Shown in pieces: positions 8,012 through 16,534 of a stretch of 64,000 nt of DNA (its first letter is position 1; every line of letters starts with the position of its first letter). The position numbers and the translations under genes were made by a program. The stretch is taken from assembly GCA_963843525.1 (NCBI GenBank), contig CAWJKM010000001.1:50389-114388 (forward strand), in the 5' to 3' direction. A model generated the notes under the pieces. It was not told the origin of the DNA and ran no database searches. It saw nothing but the letters and a program-made list of their open reading frames with translations. The stretch comes from DATJPR01 sp963843525 (GTDB lineage: Bacteria; Bacteroidota; Ignavibacteria; UBA10030; UBA6906).

Positions 8012-8021
8012 CTCTATAGAG
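8012..8021. promoter_or_regulatory. Perfect 10-bp palindrome before fecR-like gene
   Basis: CTCTATAGAG is a perfect palindrome touching the ribosome binding site (GGGAGG, 8021-8026) of the FecR-like gene, in the 105-base divergent region between the sigma gene and fecR. It could be an operator or could be chance; no second copy was seen nearby. Confidence 0.25.
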
Positions 8022-8034
8022 GGAGGATCTCCGC

Positions 8035-8970
8035 ATGAAATCGTTGTTTCGGTGGCCATGGTCGCTGAGGCGGAAGAAGGCATCTTCGCCGCGCGGACGC
8101 GAGTTCCTATTCGACGTAGAGACGATGCTGGAGCGGAGTCGCCAGACTCTTCTCCAGGTGGAGTCCGAAACCGAGCATCACTGGCGATCCCTGGAATATG
8201 CCATTCAGAGGGACCGAAAGAGGAAGGCAATACCTGAAGGGTTTATCGGTCTGCGTCCATTCAGGGTTTCCGTGGCTTTTGCGGTGCTCGCCGTTGCGGT
8301 CGTTGTTGTTCTGATCCTCTGGCCGCGCGGCAACGCGCCGAAGATCTACCAAACCGGTAGGGGACAGCTCTCTACGATCACGCTTGCCGATAGCAGTGAA
8401 GTGACCCTGAACCACACTTCAAAACTGATCGTTGATATTAGTCCTCAAGGAAGATCCCGCCACGTCACCCTCCTCGGGGAGGCGTTCTTCCATGTCCAAA
8501 AGAACGGGACTCCCTTCATTGTGACCACCGATATCGCCCAGGTTGAAGTTGTCGGAACTGAGTTCGATGTCCGTGTGCGTGACAGCCGTCTGGACATCGG
8601 CGTCCTGACGGGTCGAGTCAATGTCAGCGCACACAGGAACGGTATCGACAGCACGGTGCTCCTGGTGGGTGGACAGCTTACCATATGCGATTCCGCAAGC
8701 TTCCCCCGGCCTCCGACCCGCCTGGCTCAAGCTGGGTATCCTGGATGGCTTCACGGGAAATTGCTGTTCGATCGGGCCAGCGTGGCGACCGTGTGCAAAG
8801 AAATCGAATCGAAGTTCGACGTCGTGATCAGGGTGCAACACCCCGACTTGGGCGAGGAAACGATCACGGGCGCTCTTGATGCGCGAAGCGTTGAGTCCGC
8901 TCTCTCGACTCTTGCGCAGCTCACTGGAGCCAGTTATCGTCATGACAATGGCGCGTACATACTGTATTAG
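8035..8970 (+). CDS. FecR-family anti-sigma / sigma regulator
   Basis: The 311-residue protein has a basic cytoplasmic N-terminus of about 80 residues, one membrane helix (FAVLAVAVVVVLILW, about residues 82-97), and a periplasmic FecR domain with TLADSSEVTLN, VTLLGEAFFHV and VEVVGTEFDV. A C-terminal STN/DUF4974-like domain (TITGALDARSVESALSTLAQ) follows. FecR proteins read the occupancy of a TonB receptor and control the partner ECF sigma factor. ATG 8035 has GGGAGG upstream. The gene overlaps the start of the TonB receptor by 29 bases, so the two are co-expressed. Confidence 0.9.
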   Translation: MKSLFRWPWSLRRKKASSPRGREFLFDVETMLERSRQTLLQVESETEHHWRSLEYAIQRDRKRKAIPEGFIGLRPFRVSVAFAVLAVAVVVVLILWPRGNAPKIYQTGRGQLSTITLADSSEVTLNHTSKLIVDISPQGRSRHVTLLGEAFFHVQKNGTPFIVTTDIAQVEVVGTEFDVRVRDSRLDIGVLTGRVNVSAHRNGIDSTVLLVGGQLTICDSASFPRPPTRLAQAGYPGWLHGKLLFDRASVATVCKEIESKFDVVIRVQHPDLGEETITGALDARSVESALSTLAQLTGASYRHDNGAYILY

Positions 8971-11437
8971 CCTCCTTTTTGCCCTTGGGGTGACGAGTGC
9001 CGGTTTCGCACAGACTGGCGGCACTCATGTTTCCTTTCAGTTCGAAGGAGTCGCGCTTCGCACGTCGCTCGATTCCCTCATGAAGCTCTACGCCGTTTCC
9101 ATCGTTTATCTCGACCGGGACGTGGAAGGAATTTCTATATCAGCATTCTGCGCAGATTGCGGATTGCAGCAGGCACTAAGTTCCGTCCTGTCAGGGACAG
9201 GATTGATGTGGGTGGTGACGGGGAACCAGGTGATCCTCAGACAACGGCCCGAGGAGGCACCAGTGCCGAAAGGGACTGTCTCCGGGTTTGTCACGGATTC
9301 TCTCACCGGCCAATCGATTGCAGGGGGGACAATCCGGTTGGAGAAGAGCTCCGGGAATTCGCGTGGTCCCTTGAGCGGGTGGTGTCCTACCAATGCGTCG
9401 GGTTTCTATTCCCTCACACGCATTTCGCCGGGGAACTACACCCTCGTGGCGCGCGTCGTGGGGTACCGTCCGGTGGAGATCCCCCTGGCCGTACGCTCCG
9501 ACGAGTCTGTCCGGCGCGATATCGCAATGCATCAAGAAGAGATCAGGATGCAAGAAGTAACGATTGAAGGTCAACGATCCGATATCTCAGGCGCAAGTGG
9601 CCTGACACGGGGCGTCTATATCCCATCAGCGCCGGAGGATCAGAACCAGTATTTCCTGGACGGGGCAAGGATTTACAATCCCTCTCACTTTGGAGGAGTG
9701 CTCAATACGTTCAATCCCGAGGCAATGAACGACGTCCAGGTGATGGCAGGCGGCCCTCCTCCGGAATACGGTGGGAGGATCGGCGGCATCCTCGATCTCG
9801 CGCTTCGCGACGGGACGCGCGACCGGCTCTCCGGCACTGCCGGGACTGGCACACTGGGTTCACACTTGTCCCTCGAAAGCCCTCTGGGTAGTGCGACTTC
9901 GATCCTTGTGTCAGGCCGGAGAGAGTACCCCGAGCCAGCAGTGCCGTTTCTTGAATCCTATGGCACACCCAGCCGGCAGGGATCATCCGAGGTCATCGTG
10001 AAGCTCACCAACATGCTCTCAGCCAGCAGCAGATTCTATCTGAGCGGCTATCTGGGGAGGGACTCGTACACCAATAATGTTCCTGGACTCCAGCAGCACC
10101 TGGACAACAACTTCTCCTGGGGGAACTCAGCGGCCAATGTGCGATGGATCGGCATTGCGACACCATCGCTCTTCCTTCAGGCATCAGCGGTCTACACCCG
10201 GTATGACCTCAGTTTAGAGCAGGTCCTCACTCGTGTGGGAACCCCTCTACCGGCGGGTGTTTCGTTCTCCTCCGAGTTTGCAATTGAAGATATGACGATT
10301 CGGGCGGTGGCTGAACACTATTACGATCTGGAACATACATTCCGTGCAGGTGTTGAGTTGACACGCCACCGCATGAAGGGGGGGATCAGCGAATTTGCCA
10401 CGCAGACCTCTCCCCTCTCTTTCAACGGTTCTTCCTTCTGGGAGACGGCAGTCTACGTGCAAGACCAGTGGAGGCTCTTCCCGGGCATGACCGCGGAACT
10501 CGGAGCCCGGGCAACGAGCTTCACTGGCGGGCAAGGATCAATGTCTGCGGTGGATCCTCGTTTCTCGCTTCTGTTTTCTCCAGGCGAAGAGACGCGCGTC
10601 TATGCCTCATTCAGTACGGTCAATCAGTTTATTCATTCATACAGGAACAGCGGCGTGTTCCTCCTGTATCCGGCTATCTTCTGGTACCCATCGGGTGAGA
10701 ATGTCAAGCCGTCGACCTCCCTCCAATTCAGAGTAGGGGCGGAGAAGGGTTGGAATGGCGATGAATTCGTCGGATCTGCCGAATGCTACTACCGCGTTGT
10801 GGAAAATCTCCATGACTTCGGTCTCGACACGACGTTGACGCAGACAAGGAATCTGGAGGACGACATTCTCTATGGCACGGGGAAGTCGTACGGGCTAGCC
10901 TTCACGCTGCGCAGGCGCATCGGGGATCTGACCGGCTCGATCGGCTACACGCTCTCCTGGGGGAGCAATAGATTTCCCTCGCTCAATGGGGGGAATGCGT
11001 TTGCACCACGATTCGACCGACGGCATGAAGTACAGTTTTCCGCTTCCTTTGCTCCGGATCAAGACTGGAGGATTGGGCTCCTGGCTGTCCTCGCGATCGA
11101 GTCAATCAACCTCTTCCCTCAGCCTGTGGCGCAGCTGGCCGCGTATCAATCGCCAAAGGCGCGTTCGGCGGCGGGGACACCCGCCTGGCTTGTCGACGTC
11201 AACGGCGAGAGATACCCCGGATTTCAACGGCTCGAGCTTCAAGTGCTTCGTGCGTTCTCGCTTGCGCAGTTGCACTGCACCCTTACACTCCGCCTCATGA
11301 ATGCCTATGGGTTGCTCGATCCCTTCGTGTGGCAACTGCTGGACAATCCGGACGTGCGTCTAAAGTGGAACGCCGCCTTGCAGAATCTCAAACTCTTCCC
11401 GTTGTTCCCGACGGTCGGACTGACGGTGAAATTCTAG
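8942..11437 (+). CDS. TonB-dependent outer-membrane receptor with STN signalling domain
   Basis: From ATG 8942 the 831-residue product has a signal peptide ending near SAGFAQ, an STN domain (SFQFEGVALRTSLDSL through about residue 90), a carboxypeptidase-type regulatory beta-sandwich (VSGFVTDSLTGQSIAGGT), a plug domain (DGARIYNPSHFGG, VQVMAGGPPPEYGGRIGG) and a C-terminal barrel ending in VGLTVKF with a terminal Phe. An STN domain is what lets FecA-type receptors contact FecR, and the upstream fecR-like gene and sigma gene complete that circuit. The substrate is unknown. ATG 8948 is an equally possible start. The receptor is shorter than SusC-type proteins and no SusD partner follows. Confidence 0.9.
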   Translation: MTMARTYCISLLFALGVTSAGFAQTGGTHVSFQFEGVALRTSLDSLMKLYAVSIVYLDRDVEGISISAFCADCGLQQALSSVLSGTGLMWVVTGNQVILRQRPEEAPVPKGTVSGFVTDSLTGQSIAGGTIRLEKSSGNSRGPLSGWCPTNASGFYSLTRISPGNYTLVARVVGYRPVEIPLAVRSDESVRRDIAMHQEEIRMQEVTIEGQRSDISGASGLTRGVYIPSAPEDQNQYFLDGARIYNPSHFGGVLNTFNPEAMNDVQVMAGGPPPEYGGRIGGILDLALRDGTRDRLSGTAGTGTLGSHLSLESPLGSATSILVSGRREYPEPAVPFLESYGTPSRQGSSEVIVKLTNMLSASSRFYLSGYLGRDSYTNNVPGLQQHLDNNFSWGNSAANVRWIGIATPSLFLQASAVYTRYDLSLEQVLTRVGTPLPAGVSFSSEFAIEDMTIRAVAEHYYDLEHTFRAGVELTRHRMKGGISEFATQTSPLSFNGSSFWETAVYVQDQWRLFPGMTAELGARATSFTGGQGSMSAVDPRFSLLFSPGEETRVYASFSTVNQFIHSYRNSGVFLLYPAIFWYPSGENVKPSTSLQFRVGAEKGWNGDEFVGSAECYYRVVENLHDFGLDTTLTQTRNLEDDILYGTGKSYGLAFTLRRRIGDLTGSIGYTLSWGSNRFPSLNGGNAFAPRFDRRHEVQFSASFAPDQDWRIGLLAVLAIESINLFPQPVAQLAAYQSPKARSAAGTPAWLVDVNGERYPGFQRLELQVLRAFSLAQLHCTLTLRLMNAYGLLDPFVWQLLDNPDVRLKWNAALQNLKLFPLFPTVGLTVKF

Positions 11438-11454
11438 TTAGAAGGAGAACAACC

Positions 11455-12837
11455 ATGAAAGCCCGCACACTACTCTTTCTGCTCCTTGCACTCTTCCTGT
11501 TCGGCTGCAAAGAGACTATCGTTGAAAATCAAGTTCCGAAGGAGTTCACGAACGACCTTCTGCACGGGGACATTCTTGGGAAGGTCATTCAGAAGGGGAG
11601 CAAGGCAAAGGTCTACGTGAGTCAGGTGAACGTGATCGACTCGACGGTGGTCAGTGAGACCGACGGGTCTTTTTTATTCCGCGAGCTGCGTGCGGGCAAC
11701 TATGACCTGACGGTCCGTGCCGACAACTACCGGATCTACTCTCGCACAAATCTGGAAGTGCCAGGCGGGGCGGTCGTCTATACGGGCGACATCGACCTTT
11801 CCACCGTCCCCGATTTGGTCTCTCAGGTGTATCCCGAGGACAACAGCGAAATCGTCTACAACTGGCAGTACGGGAGGATTGCGATTTCGGTGATGTTTAC
11901 TCACCCGATGGACAGGGCAAGCGTCGAACAGGCATTCTCCACCAACCCGCCCAGCGACGGGATATTCGTCTGGGGGAACTACACCAGTGCGCCTCTGAAC
12001 ACTATGTACTCGAGAAGTCCCTGGGGCGATTTTCAGTCGGGCGCGACGATTACGACGTTCAGCAAGGTCACGTCGTTTACGTTTTCCATGGCGCAAAAGG
12101 ATTCCTATCCCGATACGCTCTACACGGTGACCCTCGCGACGACGGCGCATGATACGATGGGAAACCCGCTTCGTTTCCCGCTCCAATTCTCGTTCCGGAC
12201 CGTCCAATCGAACATCACCATCGACGGGATTCAGACGATTCCCGCTTACGGGGACATGAACGTCAATCCGCTCAACAACCGGGGGATCGATATTACGTTC
12301 CCGCGGCGGATGGATCCTGCTTCAACCGAAGGCGCGACCTCCATTCAACCGCCACTGAACAAGACGTTTCTCTGGCCGGCCGGGAACATCATGCGGATCT
12401 ACACGGGCGGCCCGTTCATGTCGGATACCACCATCAGCGTGACCATAGCAGGGACGGCGAAGGACAAGGATGGAAATCCGTTGGGACAGCCGTTCAGCTT
12501 CTGGTTCCGCGTGGCGCCGTTCAGCGTCACTTCAACATCCCCTGCCAACGCAGACCTGTTTGTCAGCCGTTCGCAGCAGATCAGTGTGAATTTCAACAAC
12601 TATGTGCCGCTGCAACCGGCCCAGGCGGCGTTTGCAATCGATCCCCCGGCAGCCGGATCGATTGCATACGCAGGATACGCACCCTACGAGGATCCGAGCG
12701 CGATCGTTTTCACGCCGTCGGGGCTGTTGCAGGCAAATACGAAATACACAGTCACAATCAGCAGTGCGGTAACCGACATGTACGGGATACATATGCGAAG
12801 TCCGTACAGCTTCTCGTTCGTGACGAGGCCGAATTGA
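11455..12837 (+). CDS. Lipoprotein with a regulatory-type beta-sandwich and three Ig-like (Big_5) repeats
   Basis: ATG 11455 is preceded by GAAGGAG and begins a lipoprotein signal with lipobox LFLFGC (Cys near residue 17). Residues about 38-110 resemble a carboxypeptidase regulatory-like domain (ETDGSFLFRELRAGNYDL). Three Big_5-like Ig repeats follow, each starting with a SVMFTHPMD or DITFPRRMD type strand and ending in a FSFRT, FWFRV or FSFVT strand. The 460-residue protein starts 17 bases after the TonB receptor and is surely its operon partner, probably a surface or periplasmic lipoprotein that assists ligand capture. No enzymatic motif is visible. Confidence 0.8.
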   Translation: MKARTLLFLLLALFLFGCKETIVENQVPKEFTNDLLHGDILGKVIQKGSKAKVYVSQVNVIDSTVVSETDGSFLFRELRAGNYDLTVRADNYRIYSRTNLEVPGGAVVYTGDIDLSTVPDLVSQVYPEDNSEIVYNWQYGRIAISVMFTHPMDRASVEQAFSTNPPSDGIFVWGNYTSAPLNTMYSRSPWGDFQSGATITTFSKVTSFTFSMAQKDSYPDTLYTVTLATTAHDTMGNPLRFPLQFSFRTVQSNITIDGIQTIPAYGDMNVNPLNNRGIDITFPRRMDPASTEGATSIQPPLNKTFLWPAGNIMRIYTGGPFMSDTTISVTIAGTAKDKDGNPLGQPFSFWFRVAPFSVTSTSPANADLFVSRSQQISVNFNNYVPLQPAQAAFAIDPPAAGSIAYAGYAPYEDPSAIVFTPSGLLQANTKYTVTISSAVTDMYGIHMRSPYSFSFVTRPN

Positions 12838-12871
12838 AAATAGTGAGCGGCTGACAGAGGACGGTCCACTC

Positions 12872-13007
12872 TGTAGGTCGGGTCGCCAGACCCGACCTCA
12901 TCGGACGGTTCTGGCGAACCGTCCTACAATGCGCTTGAATGTAGGTCGGGTCGCCAGACCCGACCTCATCGGACGGTTCTGGCGAACCGTCCTACAATGC
13001 GCTTGAA
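12872..13007. repeat. Two tandem 68-bp units, each with two perfect palindromes (REP/BIME-like)
   Basis: A 68-base unit is repeated exactly twice (12872-12939 and 12940-13007). Each unit holds GGTCGGGTC-gcca-GACCCGACC and GGACGGTTC-tggc-GAACCGTCC, then CTACAATGCGCTTGAA. The loops GCCA and TGGC are reverse complements of each other, so the two hairpins look like head-to-head versions of one element. A degenerate copy lies at 7274-7348. The rest of the gene-free stretch 12838-13206 shows nothing recognisable. No REP-associated transposase is in the window. Confidence 0.9.
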
Positions 13008-13206
13008 TGGGGTTTAGATTGATTTCGCATTGTACAATACGTCAGGCTGGAGCAGCACTGCTTTTGTGGTTCGAGACACCATCATCGTCCACCTGGTTGT
13101 CACGAACCTTCAGGCCGGCCACTCTCTTATCATTACACCGGGACGTTGATCGCACCACTTTGATCGAGACGCCAGCGTCTGATGGCACTTTAAAGGGAAC
13201 ATTCAG

Positions 13207-14448
13207 ATGATGAAAACATCGAAGCTGTCGGTACTTATCATGCTCGGCCTTGCAGCCTTGAGTTGTTCCGATTACGGGACAAATGGTCCTTTCTCGACGC
13301 CGCATCCTATGCCTCCTCTCACACCGGCCCAGAAAGTGGTGGTGAGCTCGGGGAACTCTTTTGGGTTGAAGCTTTTCAAGGCCATGAATGCGAGTGAGGT
13401 GGGGGAAAACCTCCTCATTTCGCCACTGAGTGTCTCCATGGCTCTCGGAATGACTCTGAACGGAGCGAACGGATCCACAAAGGAAGCCATGGAACAGACT
13501 TTGGGCTTCACCGGGTTGACACGTGAGGAGATTAATTCGTCGTATGCCACCGTGATGAACGCTCTCACGAATCTGGACCCGCGTGTGCAGATGGAAATCG
13601 GGAACTCCATCTGGTACCGGCCGATCTTGAACGTTGAACAGGCTTTCAAGGAAGTGAATGCGACCTATTTCGGCGCCCAGATCACGAGTCTCGATTTCGG
13701 CGATCCAGCCGCTGCAAGCATCATCAATGGGTGGGTCAGTGATAAAACGCATGGGAAGATTCCCACAATTGTTGATGATCCCGTTTCGTCCGACATCGTG
13801 ATGTACCTGATCAACGCGGTGTATTTCAAGGGGACGTGGACTCATCGGTTTGACTCCACTGCGACCTATGACGCACAGTTCAAAACCTCCGGTGGCTTGA
13901 CGGTTCCGTGCAGGATGATGACGATGACCGATACGCTGGCATTCATGAGGGAGAACGGGCTGGTCGGGGTCGACCTTCCGTACGGGAGTGGCGGGTTCAG
14001 CATGACTATTTTCCTCCCGCCTGATGGCACGAGCATCGATGACTTTATCGCAGGAGTAACGCCTGAGCAATGGGACAACTGGACGAATCGGCTTGCCTTC
14101 ACGGAACTTCAAATCCGTATGCCGAAATTCAAGTTGAGCTATGACACGATGTTGAATCGTCCGCTCGAAAGCCTCGGCATGGGCATTGCCTTCTCTGACC
14201 TGGCGGACTTCACGGGAATCGATAAGAGGGGTCAGCTGGCAATCAGTGAAGTGAAGCATAAGACGTTCATCCAGGTCGATGAAGAGGGGACTGAAGCCGC
14301 AGCCGTAACTTCCGTTGGGATGAGGGCGACTTCCGCCGGGGGAGGACCGCCCGTTATACTGCTCGACAGACCATTTTTGTATGTGATCCGTGAACACGCA
14401 TCCGGGGCGATTATGTTCGTTGGAAAACTGGCGCAGCCCAAGTGGTGA
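13207..14448 (+). CDS. Serpin-family protease inhibitor lipoprotein
   Basis: The 413-residue product has a lipoprotein signal (lipobox LAALSC, Cys near residue 20) and a full serpin fold: NLLISPLSVSMALGMTLNGA, VMYLINAVYFKGTW, MTIFLPPDG, the hinge DEEGTEAAAVTS and the C-terminal FLYVIREHASGAIMFVGKL. The hinge keeps the small residues needed for loop insertion, so it should be inhibitory. Counting from the conserved Glu as P17, P1 falls near Thr in MRATSAG, which hints at an elastase- or subtilisin-like target rather than a trypsin-like one; this assignment is uncertain. The next gene encodes another apparent inhibitor lipoprotein. Confidence 0.93.
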   Translation: MMKTSKLSVLIMLGLAALSCSDYGTNGPFSTPHPMPPLTPAQKVVVSSGNSFGLKLFKAMNASEVGENLLISPLSVSMALGMTLNGANGSTKEAMEQTLGFTGLTREEINSSYATVMNALTNLDPRVQMEIGNSIWYRPILNVEQAFKEVNATYFGAQITSLDFGDPAAASIINGWVSDKTHGKIPTIVDDPVSSDIVMYLINAVYFKGTWTHRFDSTATYDAQFKTSGGLTVPCRMMTMTDTLAFMRENGLVGVDLPYGSGGFSMTIFLPPDGTSIDDFIAGVTPEQWDNWTNRLAFTELQIRMPKFKLSYDTMLNRPLESLGMGIAFSDLADFTGIDKRGQLAISEVKHKTFIQVDEEGTEAAAVTSVGMRATSAGGGPPVILLDRPFLYVIREHASGAIMFVGKLAQPKW

Positions 14449-14475
14449 AATCACATCGTCCGAGACAGTGCTCCC

Positions 14476-15747
14476 ATGAAAAAAGCGTGGATTGGACCAG
14501 CTCTTATTCTCCTGGCCATCGTTTCTTCCTGCCGGGACGACGGTGAACCCGGCACGCCGTACGAACCGGTTTTGACAGGCACTTCCGGATCAATCGATTA
14601 CACTGTTTCGGGTGGATTTGCCGGGGGGATTCACACACAATTGACCGTTGACCGGAACGGACATGTCACCCTTTTTTCGGTCTACCCTTCATTCGAAGGT
14701 GAACTGACGACAACCGAGCGGGCGGAGTTGGCGCAGTATACCTGTTATCTCTGGAGTCAGCCGGATTCACTTCGAGGAAGCTGCATGGATGACTTCACCT
14801 TCGTCATACGATGGACGGAAGCGCAGGGGAGCAAGACAGTTGTCGCTGATGGATGCGCTCTTTCGCCCTCTACCGGTGGCGTCCCATACCCGGTCGTTAG
14901 CGGGATCGTTCAGACTCTGGAAAGTGTCGCAGCCCGGATCAAAGAGCAGGAAGCGCCGTGGCGGGGAATGGAGGCGAATTTCATGATCGATGCCTCCAGT
15001 TACGGACTTGATGAGCCAATCCGATTGACTTATACATTGACGAATCCCACCTCTTTCACGCGGAGCCTCTCGTTTCCCCACTCCAAACAGTTCTGGTTTA
15101 CGGTGGACAAAGCCAACTTTCCCGCTTTTCACTATTCGTATCCTATGGAGGCTTTCTCCCCCTGGTCATTTCCCGATTCCTCGTCTCCAACGAACCGAGT
15201 GCTGATTGCCGGGGAAGAAAAGAACCTCGTATACATCTGGGATCACTCCCTTATTGATTCCCGGGGCGTTCCGGATACACTTGGAGTGGGATCGTATCAT
15301 CTCCGCATGGGGTTGCTTGCAGGCGACTTTGCGGTGCGAGACTTTGACTTCGACGTGTATGACAAACAGATCCCCATCAAGGGGGAGATTAGTCCAGATT
15401 TTGCCGGCGCTGATGCTTCAAGCATGACATACACCATTCAGCTAAAAGTGACAAACTGGACACAATCTTCACTCACATTGAATTTTGGGAACAGTCAGAG
15501 ACTGGCGGTAGAGTTGTGGGATCTTGACATCAATCCTCCGACGGCTCTCATTTACAGCACCGAAATCCTGCCCGCCACTAACCCACAGACGCTGGTTCTC
15601 GCCCCTCTGGAAACAGTGGTCATCGCAGACACGGTCCAGAAGGCTGCGATGAAGCCGGGATATTTCTGGACGTTGGCACAGGTTCGCTTGCTGTGCACGA
15701 ATTTCCCCTTCGAAAGGGAAGGTCAGCTACAGATCTTTCGGCAATGA
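14476..15747 (+). CDS. Lipoprotein with two BsuPI-like (intracellular proteinase inhibitor) domains
   Basis: The 423-residue protein has a lipobox signal (AIVSSC, Cys near residue 19). A central beta-rich region (EPIRLTYTLTNPTSFTRSL, then VLIAGEEKNLVYIWD and VGSYHLRMGL) and a C-terminal region (IQLKVTNWTQSSLTLNFG, then LVLAPLETVVIAD) each follow the strand order of BsuPI domains, whose founding member inhibits subtilisin in Bacillus. The first 150 residues form a separate unassigned domain. It starts 27 bases after the serpin stop on the same strand. Domain calls are by pattern only; BsuPI domains also occur in proteins without shown inhibitor activity. Confidence 0.65.
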   Translation: MKKAWIGPALILLAIVSSCRDDGEPGTPYEPVLTGTSGSIDYTVSGGFAGGIHTQLTVDRNGHVTLFSVYPSFEGELTTTERAELAQYTCYLWSQPDSLRGSCMDDFTFVIRWTEAQGSKTVVADGCALSPSTGGVPYPVVSGIVQTLESVAARIKEQEAPWRGMEANFMIDASSYGLDEPIRLTYTLTNPTSFTRSLSFPHSKQFWFTVDKANFPAFHYSYPMEAFSPWSFPDSSSPTNRVLIAGEEKNLVYIWDHSLIDSRGVPDTLGVGSYHLRMGLLAGDFAVRDFDFDVYDKQIPIKGEISPDFAGADASSMTYTIQLKVTNWTQSSLTLNFGNSQRLAVELWDLDINPPTALIYSTEILPATNPQTLVLAPLETVVIADTVQKAAMKPGYFWTLAQVRLLCTNFPFEREGQLQIFRQ

Positions 15748-15759
15748 GGGGGAAGAGTC

Positions 15760-15794
15760 AGGGAACAGGGAACAGGGGACAGGGGACAGGGGAC
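15760..15794. repeat. Five tandem 7-bp repeats
   Basis: AGGGAAC occurs twice and AGGGGAC three times in direct tandem between the BsuPI-like lipoprotein gene and the alkyltransferase-like gene. It is a small G-rich array without palindromes; its length may vary by slippage. Confidence 0.85.
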
Positions 15795-15867
15795 AGCGGC
15801 TGGTGGAAGGCTGGCAATTGAAATTCAAGGTCACTTTGACTATTATCAGACCCTTAAGATCTGACCC

Positions 15868-16230
15868 TTGACTCCGGGCTCTGTCGTGTTGAAGCAACCC
15901 ACCTTACGTAGTTCTCACCTTCGCATCTGGCGCACGGTTCTCCGGATACCGCGGGGCAAAGTGGCGTCTTACGGAACAGTGGCTCGGCTGAGCGGCTTTC
16001 CCAGCCAGCCGCGACTCGCCGGATATGCGTTGCACCATCTCCCGCCGGGGACCGATATCCCATGGCAGCGGGTCATCAACGCCCGGGGCGTGATTTCCCT
16101 TCCGGGGGGACGGGGGGAAGAGCAGCGGCGGCTCTTGGAGAAGGAGGGTATCGTGTTCCATCGCGGGCGGGTGGACATGACGAAGTATGGGTGGAAGGGA
16201 CGGGGGAAGAAATTGAAGATCGAAAATTGA
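15868..16230 (+). CDS. Alkyltransferase-like protein (ATL), MGMT fold without the active cysteine
   Basis: The roughly 120-residue protein matches the DNA-binding half of O6-alkylguanine-DNA alkyltransferase: IPRGKVASYGTVARLSG and an IPWQRVINARGVISLPGG segment. In true MGMT the motif is PCHR; here it is PWQR, so the alkyl-accepting cysteine is replaced by Trp. ATL proteins bind O6-alkylguanine and flag it for nucleotide excision repair. The start is uncertain (TTG 15868, GTG 15886 or TTG 15889; no ATG is available). A genuine PCHR MGMT is encoded at 45545-46048. Confidence 0.88.
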   Translation: MTPGSVVLKQPTLRSSHLRIWRTVLRIPRGKVASYGTVARLSGFPSQPRLAGYALHHLPPGTDIPWQRVINARGVISLPGGRGEEQRRLLEKEGIVFHRGRVDMTKYGWKGRGKKLKIEN

Positions 16231-16453
16231 GAATAGGGGGGAGATCGACGGGTTCTCGCAGCCGAGACCCGGATGAATTGACCCGGATGAATTGAACCCT
16301 TGCAAAGAAGGTCAATGTTGCCTATATTAAAACGATTTTTCCGCTTTGACGGTCCGAAGAGCAGTAGCAGAGGGGAAATAACGTTGTCTGTTCATGCCTC
16401 TTTCTCCTAACTGCCTACTTCTTACTGCTTACTTACTCAGACGTAACAAGTTA

Positions 16454-16528
16454 CGGGGCGTAGCGCAGCCCGGTTAGCGCGCTTGGTTCGGGACCAAGAG
16501 GTCGGGGGTTCGAATCCCCCCGCCCCGA
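16454..16528 (+). tRNA. tRNA-Pro (anticodon CGG)
   Basis: The acceptor arm CGGGGCG (16454-16460) pairs with CGCCCCG (16521-16527), with discriminator A at 16528. The anticodon arm is CTTGG-TTCGGGA-CCAAG, giving anticodon CGG. The T arm is GGGGG-TTCGAAT-CCCCC and the D arm uses GCGC/GCGC. CCA is not encoded. Confidence 0.96.
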
Positions 16529-16534
16529 CAACTG

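Noticed and set aside
12872..13007. Possible CRISPR array
   Set aside because: There are only two units, they are directly adjacent without spacers, and each contains two long palindromes, so REP/BIME fits better.
13042..14454. Long minus-strand open frame of about 470 codons over the serpin gene
   Set aside because: It is antisense to a clear serpin with intact motifs; its translation has no recognisable domain and reflects codon bias of the real gene.
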